Shown here: positions 25,766 to 37,179 of the stretch, one piece after another
How the letters are laid out: every line of letters starts with the position of its first letter
How positions within the stretch are numbered: position 1 is the stretch's first letter
NCBI GenBank assembly: GCA_023362775.1
Contig: JALMGJ010000012.1
Location: 19,109,501-19,173,500, forward strand
Reading direction: 5' to 3'
From: Charina bottae
Lineage: Eukaryota > Chordata > Lepidosauria > Squamata > Charinaidae
Length of the DNA: 64,000 nt
Translations under genes and position numbers: made by a program
Notes under the pieces: generated by a model
Seen by the model: only the letters and a program-made list of their open reading frames with translations
What the model was told of the DNA's origin: nothing
The model's database searches: none

Positions 25766-26081
25766 CAGGAGTCCCCAACCTTTTTGGTGCCAGGCACCGG
25801 TTTCAAAAAACTATTTTTCCGCTGGGGGGTGGGGTTTCCGGGATTTCCGCGGACGGGGGGGCGGGGTTTCCAGGATTTCTGTGGACCAGGGGGCGGGGTT
25901 TGTGGGCGGGAGCCAATTGCGCGCACTGGGGGGGCGGGGTTTGCGGGCGGGAGCCTATCACAAGCACTGGGGGCGGGGTTTGCAGGCGGGAGCCAATCGT
26001 GCGGAAGGGGGCGGGGTTTGTGGGTGGGAGCCCCGTGGCCCAGTTCCTAACAGGCCGCGGCCCACAGGTTGGGGACCCCTG
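25766..26081. mobile_element. GC-rich hAT MITE, CAGGGGTCCCCAACC family, complete
   Basis: The left terminus is CAGGAGTCCCCAACCTTTTT and the right AGGTTGGGGACCCCTG. A perfect 8-bp target duplication, CACTAGTC, lies at 25758-25765 and 26082-26089. The interior carries tandem GGGGCGGGGTTT / CGGGAGCCAAT units and no transposase. Frames of 68-93 aa on both strands come from these units and are not genes. Confidence 0.92.
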
Positions 26082-26089
26082 CACTAGTC

Positions 26090-28055
26090 TATCCCAAGTA
26101 ACTAGACACCACTGCCTATGTGCAAAGTATCACTCTCTGGCCTTCATTAAAAATTCATACTAGGCAAAGGAAAAACGAAGGTACATTAAGACCAACATGC
26201 ACAGAGTTTAATTTTAGCCAAAAAAGCCAGGGTTTTCTTTCCTGCTTCTGAGCACATGCTACATACTCTATTGCCTCCTTTTGGCCAGTAAGAGGCCAAA
26301 AAGCAGCTGAGACGTAATGTAGTTTGCTGGGATTTGCTTGTGTGTTGTCAAATGTAGCCATTACAGTTAGTAAACCATGTTTTATCATTTGATTACTCGG
26401 TTCATATATGTATTAACTTGATTACTGAATTAACTCATATTCTGGGTTTGCCCTATTATTCTAAGCAATAACCAAAGATGCATTGGGTAAACAGAGGCTA
26501 AGTCATTAAAAAAAAAAGTAACAAACCTAGCATGCAGCCACTAGATTTCTGATGGGTCTATTTAAACATACAGCATTACACAAATATTTATTTGATTTAG
26601 GTGCCACCTGACTCCCAAACAACTCTGGGCAGAATACAGCCAGGTAATAGTAGATTTACTTACAAACCATGATTTAATGTGTTGCATGGGTTCAGCCAGT
26701 GCACCAACAGCCGATTAAAAGCAGATAAAAAGGGTAAAATCTCTTCGAGTCAAGACTCAATTTCTGGTGACTTCATGGGCAAATCCAGGTAGTTTTCCTG
26801 GTAACGATATACAAATAGATTGCAGCTGTCTTTTTTCCCACTTCCCAGCCTAGCCTACAGACCTGCTATTCTGTGGAGAGCTTTTTCAAGTACCAACTAA
26901 CCCTCTTCCCCACCCCCGAGGAGCTTTAGCTTCCAAGTCCAGCCAACCAGGTACTGCTGGATAGAAGAGATTCCTGCTTCACACAAAGGAAATGACAGTA
27001 GTACTGTGATACGGGGCCCTAATTCACGAGCTGAAGGATAGATAAGACCCTTAGATGCATAGGCTGGTCTTGCTTAACTCACTAGGCTAAAATATTGTTT
27101 GACTACATTCAGTCTATTCAGTGAGAATCCAGCTGCCATGGCTAGTTTACAGTTGACTGTATTGTGATCCCAGCTAACTGGATCGTCAGTCAACTGATTC
27201 TGTCAATCAACTGATTCATATGCTGTGCTTGTAGATGTATACAGTTCTTCAATAACCCTCTTAATAAGGTTATCTTAGGAAAAAGGAGGTAGGATTCTTT
27301 GCATCACACATCAGATAGAGATTTTAAATTCTCCATTGGCTTATGCTGAAAATAGGTCATAATGACAGTTCTACAATGGCCTTATGTGATCCCAGTCACT
27401 AGTATTATGTAGAAATTCACAAAGCAAATATTGAACCATCCAGAGATAGGGAAAAAGTTCATTTATGGACTTTAATTGGGCTCGGACAACACATTATACC
27501 AAACATGGTTGGTTAGTCTGTTGTTCAGTGTGTTCTACACACCCAACCAGTTAATTTAGAATACTATGAATTAAGCATGTGTTAGTATCTTATACAAGCA
27601 AGCCACAAAGACAAGCAGAAATAAACTAGATCCAGTCATATGTAACTCTGTTGTTTTAAAACTGCAATGTTTTTTCACATTCCTTCAAGATTCCAAGTGT
27701 TAAAGGATTATTTGTTTTATCTGCTGCACAAACCAGTTGCTAGTTTCTGCACATTTAGATTGCTGATTTGGTTAAGTTTGATTTTTTAAAGATTCATTTC
27801 AACATGTTAAAACATTCATTTAAATAGTAGCAAAGCACCAAATTCTAGCATACTTATTTACAGGAATAACCTTGGAACCAACCAAGATCTGAGGCAAATG
27901 GAGGGGCTGGGGGGGGGGGGCACAACCCCTTGTCTCCTGTATTTTTAAGTCCCGATTTGTTTTACCTGCAAATTTATGAAAGTTGAACAATTTTGTTTTG
28001 AGAACTATATTTTTATTCAAAATATGAATTTGATTTGTCACAGTACTGAGCACAA
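26090..28055. other. intergenic DNA, no gene recognised
   Basis: Diverged copies of the AAACCATGATTTAATGTGTTG repeat lie near 26330-26480, 26660 and 27480-27560. An L2-group tail remnant in reverse (CTCCCAAACAACTCTGGGC) lies near 26590-26650. No exon is recognised. Confidence 0.5.
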
Positions 28056-28061
28056 ACAAAT

Positions 28062-29207
28062 CAGGGTTCGGTGCTCTCTCCGCTCCTTTTTAACATCTAC
28101 ATGAAACTGCTGGGTGAGATCATCCGTCAATATGCTGATGATACCCAATTATACATCTCCATCCCAGGTGAGGTAAGTGATGCTGTGACTGCGCTCTCTC
28201 GGTGCCTGGAGGCTGTAGGGGTCTGGATGGGGAACAACAGGCTTCAGCTGAGCCCTGGTAAGTTGGAGTAGCTGTGGGTTGGGGGCTCCTCGGCATCCAG
28301 GAACTTACCATCTTTGGTTCTGGATGGGGTTGCACTGCCCCAGACAGATCCGGTGCGGAACCTGGGGGTTCTCCTGGACTCACGGCTCCTGCTCAAAGAG
28401 CAGGTGACAGCCGTGATCAGGGGAGCCTTTGCCCAACTTTGTGTTGTACGCCAGTTATGCCCCTTCCTGGATCGGGAGGCCCTCCGGTCAGTCACTCATG
28501 CCCTAGTCATCTCCTGTATAGACCATTGCAACGCGCTCTACATGGGGCTACCCTTGAAGAGCATCTGGAAGCTACAGCTGGTTCAGAATGCGGCCATGCG
28601 GACAGTTTTAGGAGCCCCAAAGATGGCCCATATAACACCTTTGCTGCATGAGCTGCATTGGGTGCCAGTTTGCTTCCGGGTCCAATTCAAGGTGTTGGTT
28701 ATCACCTTTAAAGCCCTACATGGCATGGGTCCAGGTTACCTGAGGAAGCGCCTCACCCCATTACATCGACCCGTCCCACCCAGTCAGGCAGAGAGGGCAT
28801 GCTACAGACCCTGTCCATGAGAGATGGTCGATTGGCAGCGTCCAGGAAGAGGGCCTTCTCCGCTGTGGCCCCCACCTTGTGGAACACGTTACCCCCAGAG
28901 GTGTGGCAGGCCCTCTCTCTCCTGGCCTTCCAAAAAGGAGTGAAAACCTGGTTCTGCCACCTCGCTTGGGGTGGGAGGGTGGATAGTCAATCATGGGGGT
29001 GGTTGACGCTGTGATGTGGCCCTGAGGAATTTATATTTTATATAAATTTTATATAAATTTTAAATATTTTCTATATTTTCTATTTACATTTTTATGATGT
29101 ATTTGTTTTTATGATTTTAATCTCATTATTTTAATTGAACTGTAAACCGCCCAGGGTCGCTCGCGAGATGGGCAGTGCAGAAATGTGAGAAATAAATAAA
29201 TAAATTT
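28062..29207 (+). mobile_element. L2/CR1-group LINE, 5'-truncated copy
   Basis: It begins inside the reverse transcriptase (GSVLSPLLFNIYMKLL on translation) and shows the catalytic-site box YADDTQLYIS. The C-terminal part follows (VVRQLCPFLDREALRSVTHA), then a 3' UTR with GTAAACCGCCCAGGGTCGC and an AATAAATAAATAAA tail. Several frameshifts break the frame. Jockey-superfamily membership is clear from the reverse transcriptase; L2 rather than CR1 is from memory. Confidence 0.9.
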
Positions 29208-29872
29208 ATTCTAGCATTAACAAGAAGTTTAACTATATATGTTTACAACTATACTTCAAATCCATTGAGGTGGTGCAATTCCCACTGCAACACATTAGAA
29301 GAGCAGTAGTACAACAGATCACATTATTTATTTACCTACCCAGTATGTTTAAAATATAACCAATGTTAAACTATGAATCTGCTCTTCAATTTAAAAAATA
29401 GGTAGTATTTTATATATATTAAAATGTCACTTGTCTCATAAGGATTTCACAACTAGATTATTTTCTTAAGGCTATGATTTGGTAGATAATTGAAAAGCAC
29501 ATCTTAATACAAAATTAATAGAAACGTCCAATTCATAATTAGAGAAAAAATAATAAAAGTATGATCTTTTCTGTCAGATTTTTTTCAGTCAAGAAGGCCA
29601 CCAACAACTATACTCTACTCAAGTGTATTAATTAAATGTGTTTTATTTTACATCATGATGTGAGAACATAACACCTATTTAATAAAAGTATACACATTTG
29701 TAACTTCACTCAGAATACACTTTTAATGCACATTTAAAAAAGCATTCCATCTTACAAATTGTTTGCAATCCAAATATACAATAGCTTGGAAAACAAATAG
29801 TTTAGAAAAACGAATGCCAATGTAAAAAGACTACTTAAACCTATAACAGTAGAGTTTCTGTATGGCTCATCT
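29208..29872 (-). other. SUB1: SUB1 3' UTR and flank
   Basis: AT-rich sequence between the SUB1 stop codon and the L2 copy. A minus-strand AATAAA (plus-strand TTTATT at 29642-29647), about 230 bp past the stop, is a candidate polyadenylation signal; an ATTAAA also lies nearby. Which one is used cannot be told from sequence. Confidence 0.5.
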
Positions 29873-29952
29873 TTACAGTTTTCTTACTGCTTCATCAATA
29901 TCAGTAATCTGTTCCTTCAGCTGGCTCCACTGTTCTGGATTTAGAGAGATGC
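29873..29952 (-). CDS. SUB1: SUB1 terminal coding exon
   Basis: Encodes the end of the ssDNA-binding domain: [20 protein letters not shown] then AVRKL and TAA at 29873-29875. The acceptor is TATTTTAG on the minus strand. The first two bases complete a glycine codon split with the upstream exon. The 3' UTR continues leftward. Confidence 0.95.
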
Positions 29953-32900
29953 CTAAAATAAACCAAAACAAGTTCTTGGAGAATAGTATAGATTCAGTCA
30001 TGCTATAACCTTAGTTAATTCTGCATTTACAGAACTCACTACTGCTTCTAGGGATCAGCTCCTGACAACCCTAAGCTCTATGTTAAGAAAACTTCAAATT
30101 TAAACACACATAATATGAAAGACAAATTGGTGTTAACTGAATCAGATCTTCGGGTGCCTTGCATAACTGAACCCACTAGTAGCTGGCAACAGAAGACAGT
30201 GAATTAAAGGGGGAAGAAAACGGGTAATGGAGGTTTCTTGTTTGCATTAATCAACTGTGTAACTGGAAAGAGGGGGTTGAAACAGTAACTAACAACTTGA
30301 GCAATATTTCTTCAACCTTAACTGAATTTTCTGAAAGCAAAACTCATGACACTGTAGCACAGGTTTCTTTAAACAATGAATAAACTCAAGAGAAAAGTAT
30401 TAATTCATATCTCTGAATTTTATCAAACCAAGTGTTTACTTGAGTTGTGAAAAACAAGTTGTCTGGAAAACAGTCATATTAATTTATGAAAGCATGGCAG
30501 GTTTTGTGACATTACACTCTGCAGAGCCCACTGTTTCAAGACTTCACGAAATCACTCATGTTATTTTCCAGCCCTGTTTGAAGTGTTTGGACATGCCTTA
30601 CACAGAAGGTAAGAGCAGTTATGTATTTAAACGGTAATAGATTTAATAACATAAGGAGCTCTGATGTATTACTTCATGCAGAAATTATGCCAGTTACCAT
30701 CCAGCGCCAAGATAGTAATAAGGCAACTAATACCTCCCCAGCATCAATTCAGACTGCTGTAACTACCCACAAAACTTTGACCTTTTCTGTAACAATACTT
30801 GTGCTTCCAATGAAAGCTGCACAAGGAGTGCATTTGGCACAACTGGGAACAATGGGCAAGACAGCTAATATAAGTAAACCTACCTATTAATAGCACTCTA
30901 TAACAATTGGCATCTTATTTATTTTGCATTTAGATAGCGTAGCTAGAAGCATAAAATGCCTTGTTCAGTTCTACAGTTTGAGAATTTAGATGTGAGATTA
31001 TAGGCTTTTTTCCAAATATGGAACTAAATCTTAGAATCACCTCTGATGGTTGCCAAATGAGTTTAAATGAAACTCAACTCATACTGAGAACTCAAGTCTT
31101 GTGTAATGCTAAACCCAGACAGACAGAGTTGGAAAATACATTCATCTTCTGTTTGATTTCTGAAACAAGTGTCATGTCATGTAAGCCAGAAAAAGGCCCT
31201 AAAATTGCCGATGTCAGAGAAATGACAACCTTCCAATAAATCTATGTCCAATATTTCTGAAACAATTTTCAGGATAGACACACCATTCAAGGAAGCAACA
31301 GAAGCACCTAAATGTATTCGGTTGGCTACTTTACACAAACAGGACAATCTGATATGAATCCTTCACAAAAGGCACAGGTCCACATGCCAAAATATGGCAT
31401 TTTGATAGGTGCCTTTCATAATGGCCAACCAGATAAAACAAATATAACAGAATGAGGTAGAAAAATCAGCAGCATTACTTCAGTCAACAAACAAATCACA
31501 TACCTGAAAGCTACTCTGTGTAAAAATTCACTTGCAATTAAAAAAAAACCCTAGCATTTAAGGAGAAAGCTTTAGCCCAACCAAGCCCCCTTCCTATTAT
31601 ACAACTGTCCTGCCTTCAGGCCTCAGTATTGCACTGTCAAAAGACACACCTGTCAGAACTCTATACAAGACTCTTTCTATTAGTTCTCTTGTAAGTTAAC
31701 TGGAATGCCTTGTATCTAGGTCTGGGGCAGATGGGCTTAATATTGCAAATACATAAAGTAGCATCTAAATGTTGAAATACTTAGCATGCAAGCAGATAAT
31801 TACCTTTTCTGCCAGGTTTCATTTCACCTTCTTGATCCATCCAGTATTCTCTAATATCAATTAGGACTTTACCTTTAAAATCTCGAACATTGACATACCG
31901 CATTTTACCAATCTGGTGATAAATTAGAAAGTTCAATCATTACTTCATTAAGCACCCAGAAGTACTTTCTTTAATCACTGCTAATGTTTTGGATATTTAG
32001 CAAGAGTTGTAATTTATATTCTAAAGCAAAGGTGACCAGACAATGGTGTGCCTATGGCTCCAATTTTTTGGCAGTATAATTCTCATTTTTCACCTAAGGA
32101 CAAAATTTCACCTTGTAAACTGCTATGCCCTCCAAAATGGCTGAAAATTTCAACCCACTTCTGGGATGTTATTAACAGTCACATCCCCTTGACTTTTGGA
32201 AGAGGGGGTGATTATATATGGTGTGGATCTGGCTTCAGAAACACTGCCCAGCCCATTCTAGAGATTGGAGAAGTATTTCTTCTCAATGAACTGTCTCAGA
32301 GAAGAATATACTGGCACTGCAGAGAAGCAGTAGTAGTATTTTTTTAAATGCTAGGGAAATAGTGTTTCCAAACCAAATTTCATTATTGCATTTTTCAGAA
32401 CACATTTCCTTTGGGTAGCATATTACTAAGGACTGTAGAAGAGCATATACACTATCTATTCAATAACTTTTGTGTTTTACTTAGGCTGAGAAAGGCTGCC
32501 TTAATTGATCAAGAGAGAATGCATCACACCAGTGAGTCCTTTCAGAAATATAAATGCTTAATAAAAAATTTAAAATATCTGTTCAGAAAACTACAGATTT
32601 AGGAAACGCTAGTGTTCCAAAACTAATACACCAACAAGTGGATTAAGGACTGGGGCAGAGAGAATTTAAAGGGTAAAATTAATTGGTCCACCTGTCACAA
32701 TGTCAGCAGGAACCAAAAAGACAGCCAGGTTTGAGCAGGCAGATACATAAAAACAAGAGGGCATGTAAATACTTTCTAGAAACATTACTGTCAGTAAGAT
32801 ACACAACTATTGGCATATAATTTCAAACATGTTAGCCACCAAGTACTGGCTTGCTTATTTTAGAGCACCACCAATATATGAAAGTTTAGAAATGAATGAT

Positions 32901-35900
32901 CAGAAAGCAACAGCTGCAGAACAAATTTCCTGAAACCATTCATGGAGGAAACTATAACATTAACATAATTCTAATGCTACAAATTGTTAATTGTTTTTAT
33001 TAGCTATCCTACTATAAAAAAAGAAAGTGAAGAAAACCTTTATAGAGAGAATCAGTTTAATAATCTGACCAGGTTTTAGATTCTTGTATCAGCTCTTTTC
33101 TCTTCTTACAACTAGAATCTAACTTGAACTTAACCCATACACACATGTATAATTAAGTGAATAAAATACTGAAGTTGTCAGGGAAATTAAAAGACTCTTG
33201 AACTCAAACCATAGCTCGGATATACCTCAAACTAGTCAGCATAAGGCACTTTCCAATATTCTGTGACTGAGTAATACCTTATAAACCTAAAGCAAAGGCT
33301 ACCTTGAATTTAAAGTGACAACTCCAAAAATGAATATTTTCATTAAAAAATAATATGCCTCCATTACCATAACTATACTGAATCTAAGACTAGAAAACTT
33401 AAGATCTCTTTTTAGGTAAATTCTCTAATACTTCAGGTTTCTACAGCATTATTCAAAAGTACAAAAGGGGCATTATATATCCAGAAAATCTTATAATAAC
33501 CTGGTATGGTAAACTCAGACTACAGTATATCATACATGAACACTAACATGGGCATAACTCACCCAGTGTTCAAAGCTGCAACTGAACCAAGAATAACCTA
33601 ACTTATGCTGTTAAGTATGATGCTACCTGCCAATTATGTCTACAAAGTAATACAAGGAAAGGTAATGAATATGCTAATCACAAAACCTTATTTTCTAAAT
33701 TAATCTCAAATGCATATTTAAGAATATTATCCAATCTTTCATTCTTGTTTCAAAAGCAACTACTTGGCCAAAACTATAAATACAAAGCCTAGCGTAACTT
33801 ATTTAAAACTGTGTGTTTTATTTACCAAGTAAAATAACACTATTTCGGAATCCTATATTCTAGATCACAGTTGAGTATATGTTTTCTTTTTGAGCACATC
33901 ACACAGCAGAGGCTAATATTTTACTGAAGAGAATTATTTAACCAGCTTCTTTCAGAAATAAACAAGTATGTTTTTATGCCAGAGAAATGTCTCCCATTTT
34001 CTAGTTGTAACTATTAATATGTAATGCCATAACCTTGAGGCAACACACTTCTTGTTACGGAATGCTCCACTCCTCCCTGCAATTAGGCCAACACAACTGT
34101 TAATTGTCCCTAAGCTCTGCCAGTCGTGCAATAGAAGGTGATGTGCTTTACACTATTAAAATTGGTAGAGAAACTAATTTTGTAAGAACCTAAAGCTTTG
34201 GGGCATATGCATTTTTTTTCCCTTTCAACAGCAACAGTAATGTTGTATGGGAATGAGGGTAGTATTCCAGATGTGAGAAAATTATCCTGAGTATGTGTCA
34301 GTACCCTGTGTGTGTGCACTACATACACCCTAGTTGGTAGAATGTGGGGAACATGTTGGCTTGCAAAGTAGTTTCTAGATAGAAATCCTCTCTTGCGTTG
34401 AGCATGCTGGGAATGAAACTGGGTTTTAGTTGTACTTGTGGCATACTGTCCAAAATATGCTAAACTGAACCAAAAACTAGGATGTAAAGATGCAGCAGAA
34501 GCAAGGATAGAGAAACATGGAGAGGTATAGTGAATCATGTCGCTATAAACTAGATTTAACTGTATTTTCTTATCTCATGCTTATTTCTTTTGGCTTATTA
34601 TTTCTGGCCATTTTCTGCACTTTGAATAAAGTTACTTGCTGGGTATATATGTAAGTGGAACATAAATTGAACTTACAGTCATGTTAGCATTCCCATATTA
34701 CCAAGTCCAGAAAGCAAGAAATGGATGTGTTCCTTCAAACAGGGGAATTACAAAATACACTGCATGAAAATGGGCCAGTCCAGATTCCAACTAACATGTC
34801 AGCAGTTACCTGAAACATATTCTCATCTCTGTTGCTACTTTGCACGGAGGAAGCTGCACCTCTGGAACTTTCACCAGTCTTCTGTTTCTTTACAGGCTTT
34901 TCTGGGGCTGCCTGTTTTTTCCTTTTTTCCTTGGCATTTAAAAATACAAAAGGAGGACTTACTGGACAAGTACTAGTTTCAGCTCATACAGCTAGATCTT
35001 TTCCCCACAATTATATAAGAATGGAGAGAGGATTCAAAGACCCAATATTAAGCCTCTCTGCTTCTACGGAATGTTACGGCAAGGCTGACAAATTATTTCC
35101 ATTTCTACAGCATGACCCAGAATTGAGGCTTAAAATAAATCTAATCTGTTAAATAGGACAGCAAGATAAACTGGTTGAAATTAATTTTAAATCATATTTC
35201 ACAATTTGTAGTTAAGAAGCTATAGATCTGATACAATTGAACTGAATTTTGGTTTATTCCTCTTCAGCTAGAAGAGAAGAAGCAGTGTGAGCCGAAGTCT
35301 CCAGTTGGCCTTATTTCTTTTCATAAAAGCAGTCCCATTTTGAGTTGCGAGTGTCAGCCCAATATTTTCCAGAAGTGATCTTACAAAATAAAAGGCTACA
35401 TTTTATCAGTGGAAAAAATATTTAAATAGATTTTGAAAGTAAAAGGCACTATGTTCCAATTATAACCACATTTATATTATATCTGGAGAAGGCAAGAGAG
35501 CATGAATCTGCAAGCGGAAGAGTTTTATCTGCAGATCAGCTATGAAATGGAAGGAGGTCAATTAGTCTCTCTTTCTACTGTAGAATATGAAACAGAATCT
35601 AATTACTTACTGACAGCAGATGATTTGCGTGCTGGAAATTAAAAGAACATAGAATGTTTGTATTTGATTATACAGTACAGTGTAATTTAGATTAGCAATA
35701 AGACTAATACTTGCCATAAAAAGGCCAAATACTTAGCAAAGGTAGAAATCCATCCCTCTCTTGATCCAAGCTTCCTAAAAAAAACCACTGAACTGCAACA
35801 GCTATCTGAATTAGGCTGCAGTTCTCCATACCCATTCAGCAAGCATATTTTAGAATTTTTATTTTAAGCTGTATCAATAGACTCAAGAATTTTGACTGAG

Positions 35901-36272
35901 ACAAAGTCAGAAACAAAACATTTCTAATCAAGATATTTGCTGTGATTCCAAGAATGACACATCTTTCACCTTGAATCATAAATAACAGCATACTTGTATT
36001 CAGCAAATATTTACTACATAAGAGCAAATCATTTTAATTTCTATTTTAAGAAAAGGTATAGTTTAATGAAAGTATCTCCCTCCCAAAAGTATATTTATGG
36101 TTCCCTTCATTTGTAGCTTTTAAACACCAATCCAGGGCCTTTGTTCTTAGGGTTACATTTACGGTTAGTAAGACAATGCAAAAAGTGTTTTATATAAAAT
36201 AATCACCGCTGTATCAGCGTCTGAATCACTGCCAGATGAGCTTGAAGACACAAGTTCCTTTGATTTAGGCAT
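29873..36272 (-). CDS. SUB1: SUB1 / PC4 transcriptional coactivator, spliced
   Basis: SUB1 (positive cofactor 4) is a small nuclear single-stranded-DNA-binding coactivator of RNA polymerase II with roles in DNA repair. The coding exons, in transcript order, are 36207-36272 ([20 protein letters not shown]...), 34810-34929 ([20 protein letters not shown]...), 31804-31912 ([20 protein letters not shown]...) and 29873-29952 ([14 protein letters not shown]...VRKL, stop TAA). All junctions have GT/AG signals and matching phases. The serine-rich phospho-regulated N-terminus, lysine-rich linker and ssDNA-binding C-terminal domain are all present. The predicted length is about 124 aa, against the 127 I recall for human. 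The 'QIGKMRYV' and 'GEMKPGRKG' blocks are nearly invariant in vertebrates. A possible extra 21-nt microexon lies between the first two coding exons. The gene diverges from ZFR. Identification is from remembered family sequence and is strong. Confidence 0.96.
31804..31912 (-). CDS. SUB1: SUB1 coding exon, ssDNA-binding domain core
   Basis: 109 bp encoding [20 protein letters not shown] then [16 protein letters not shown]. Acceptor ATCACCAG, donor G|GTAATT. This is the beta-sheet core of the PC4 fold that contacts single-stranded DNA. It differs from my recollection of human at few positions (N for S, Q for P). Confidence 0.96.
32000..34800. other. SUB1 intron, no other gene
   Basis: AT-rich intron without recognisable recent transposons, in contrast to the flanking intergenic DNA. 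A 142-codon open frame on the minus strand (34110-34538) has no recognisable domain. Confidence 0.6.
34810..34929 (-). CDS. SUB1: SUB1 coding exon, lysine-rich linker
   Basis: 120 bp (40 codons) from [20 protein letters not shown] through [20 protein letters not shown]. Donor CAG|GTAACT is clear. The acceptor (AAATGCCAAG) has a modest pyrimidine tract, so the exact 5' edge is less certain than the others. The region is basic and serine-rich, as in other PC4 proteins. Confidence 0.9.
35611..35631 (-). CDS. SUB1: possible 21-nt SUB1 microexon
   Basis: Read on the minus strand, a pyrimidine-rich acceptor (TGTTCTTTTAATTTCCAG) is followed by 21 bases and a strong donor (GTAAGTAATT). The length is a multiple of three and both neighbouring exons end or start in phase 0, so inclusion would add seven residues (HANHLLS) without a frameshift. 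It could equally be a chance pseudo-exon, since the peptide does not resemble known PC4. Confidence 0.3.
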
Positions 36273-36273
36273 T
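36207..36273 (-). CDS. SUB1: SUB1 first coding exon
   Basis: The acceptor TTTTTTCTTCCTAG is followed by one base and the start codon (36270-36272). It encodes [20 protein letters not shown] then TA. The donor GCG|GTGATT ends in frame. The serine/aspartate-rich stretch is the casein kinase II-type regulatory region known in PC4. The end differs from the SEVDKK I recall for human and bird proteins. Confidence 0.92.
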
Positions 36274-36429
36274 CTAGGAAGAAAAAATGCAGTGAAAAAA
36301 TAGTACATGCTTCCAACAAAACGGAACTCTCAGAATTATGCAAGCACACATTATTGTGTCATTCCTTCCAACACTGCGATTTCAAGCATTCATACTCTGA
36401 AGTTCCATTAAATCAAAAAAGCCAATATG

Positions 36430-36615
36430 ATCTGGTGGTTAACATGTTAAAGTAGGAGCTGGGAGCACCAGACACCAGTCCATCCACAGAAGCTCACTGG
36501 GTGACTTTGTACAGCCACTCGCTCTGCCCCACCGGGTTGTTTCTATGGGGAAAAATAGCAGGGTTGTCACTTTGAGTGCCAGAATGAAAGGTAGGATATA
36601 AATCTAATAAATACC
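36430..36615 (+). mobile_element. decayed Sauria-like SINE
   Basis: TGGTGGTTAACATGTTAAAG (tRNA-like A-box area), GAAGCTCACTGGGTGACTTTG, then CCACCGGGTTGTTTC and a GGTAGGATATAAATCTAATA tail follow the Sauria SINE order. It lies in SUB1 intron 1. Confidence 0.65.
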
Positions 36616-36934
36616 AAAATAATATTTAAGGATTAGGATACTCAGCTTAATTTAGCACTGAGGTTGTATGGAAAAGTGACAGGAGGGGTGCAGTTTTAAA
36701 AAAGGATCAAGCTGGGAAGCACAGAATGCTTAGGTTTTCGATTTCTTAAGTAATACCTACAATTTCTTCTTTCCTCCATGTTTTTCATTCTGTATTATAA
36801 AGACAGTATATCCGTGTGTCTCCAAATGTTTCTGCATCACATTCCAGAATCTCTGACCATTAAGTGGCTGATTCTCACAGATGATGGAAGGTGATCCAAA
36901 CCCATCTGCAGACAGACAGATATCCCATCTTTAT

Positions 36935-37172
36935 TGCTTTTTAAAAAAAAATCTGTCCAATCATGTCCAATTCTTGGAGACTGCCTGGACAAGTCCCTGC
37001 AGTTTTCTTGGCAAGGTTTTTCGGAAGTGGTCTGCCATTGCCTTATTCCTAGGGCTGAGAGACAGGGACTGGCCCAAGGTCACCCTGCTGGCTTTATGCC
37101 TAAGGCAGGACTAGAACTCACAGTCTCCTGGTTTCTAGCCCAGCACCTTAACCACTACACCAAACTAGCTCT
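36935..37172 (-). mobile_element. Sauria-like SINE (POM type)
   Basis: On the minus strand: GCTAGTTTGGTGTAGTGGTT, then GTGAGTTCTAGTCCTGCC (B-box area), GTGACCTTGGGCCAGTCCC, and a 3' part with CTTGCCAAGAAAACTGCAGG and a CAAGAATTGGACATGATTGG end. The end resembles BovB 3' sequence, as expected for a SINE mobilised by BovB. Confidence 0.8.
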
Positions 37173-37179
37173 CATCTTT

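Noticed and set aside
1..29200. Exons of NPR3, expected beyond SUB1 from the human gene order
   Set aside because: No receptor-domain coding segment was found. The intergenic distance in other vertebrates is large, so its absence here is expected.
34110..34538. 142-codon open frame on the minus strand
   Set aside because: It sits in a SUB1 intron, shows no recognisable domain or splice context, and has composition like surrounding intron.
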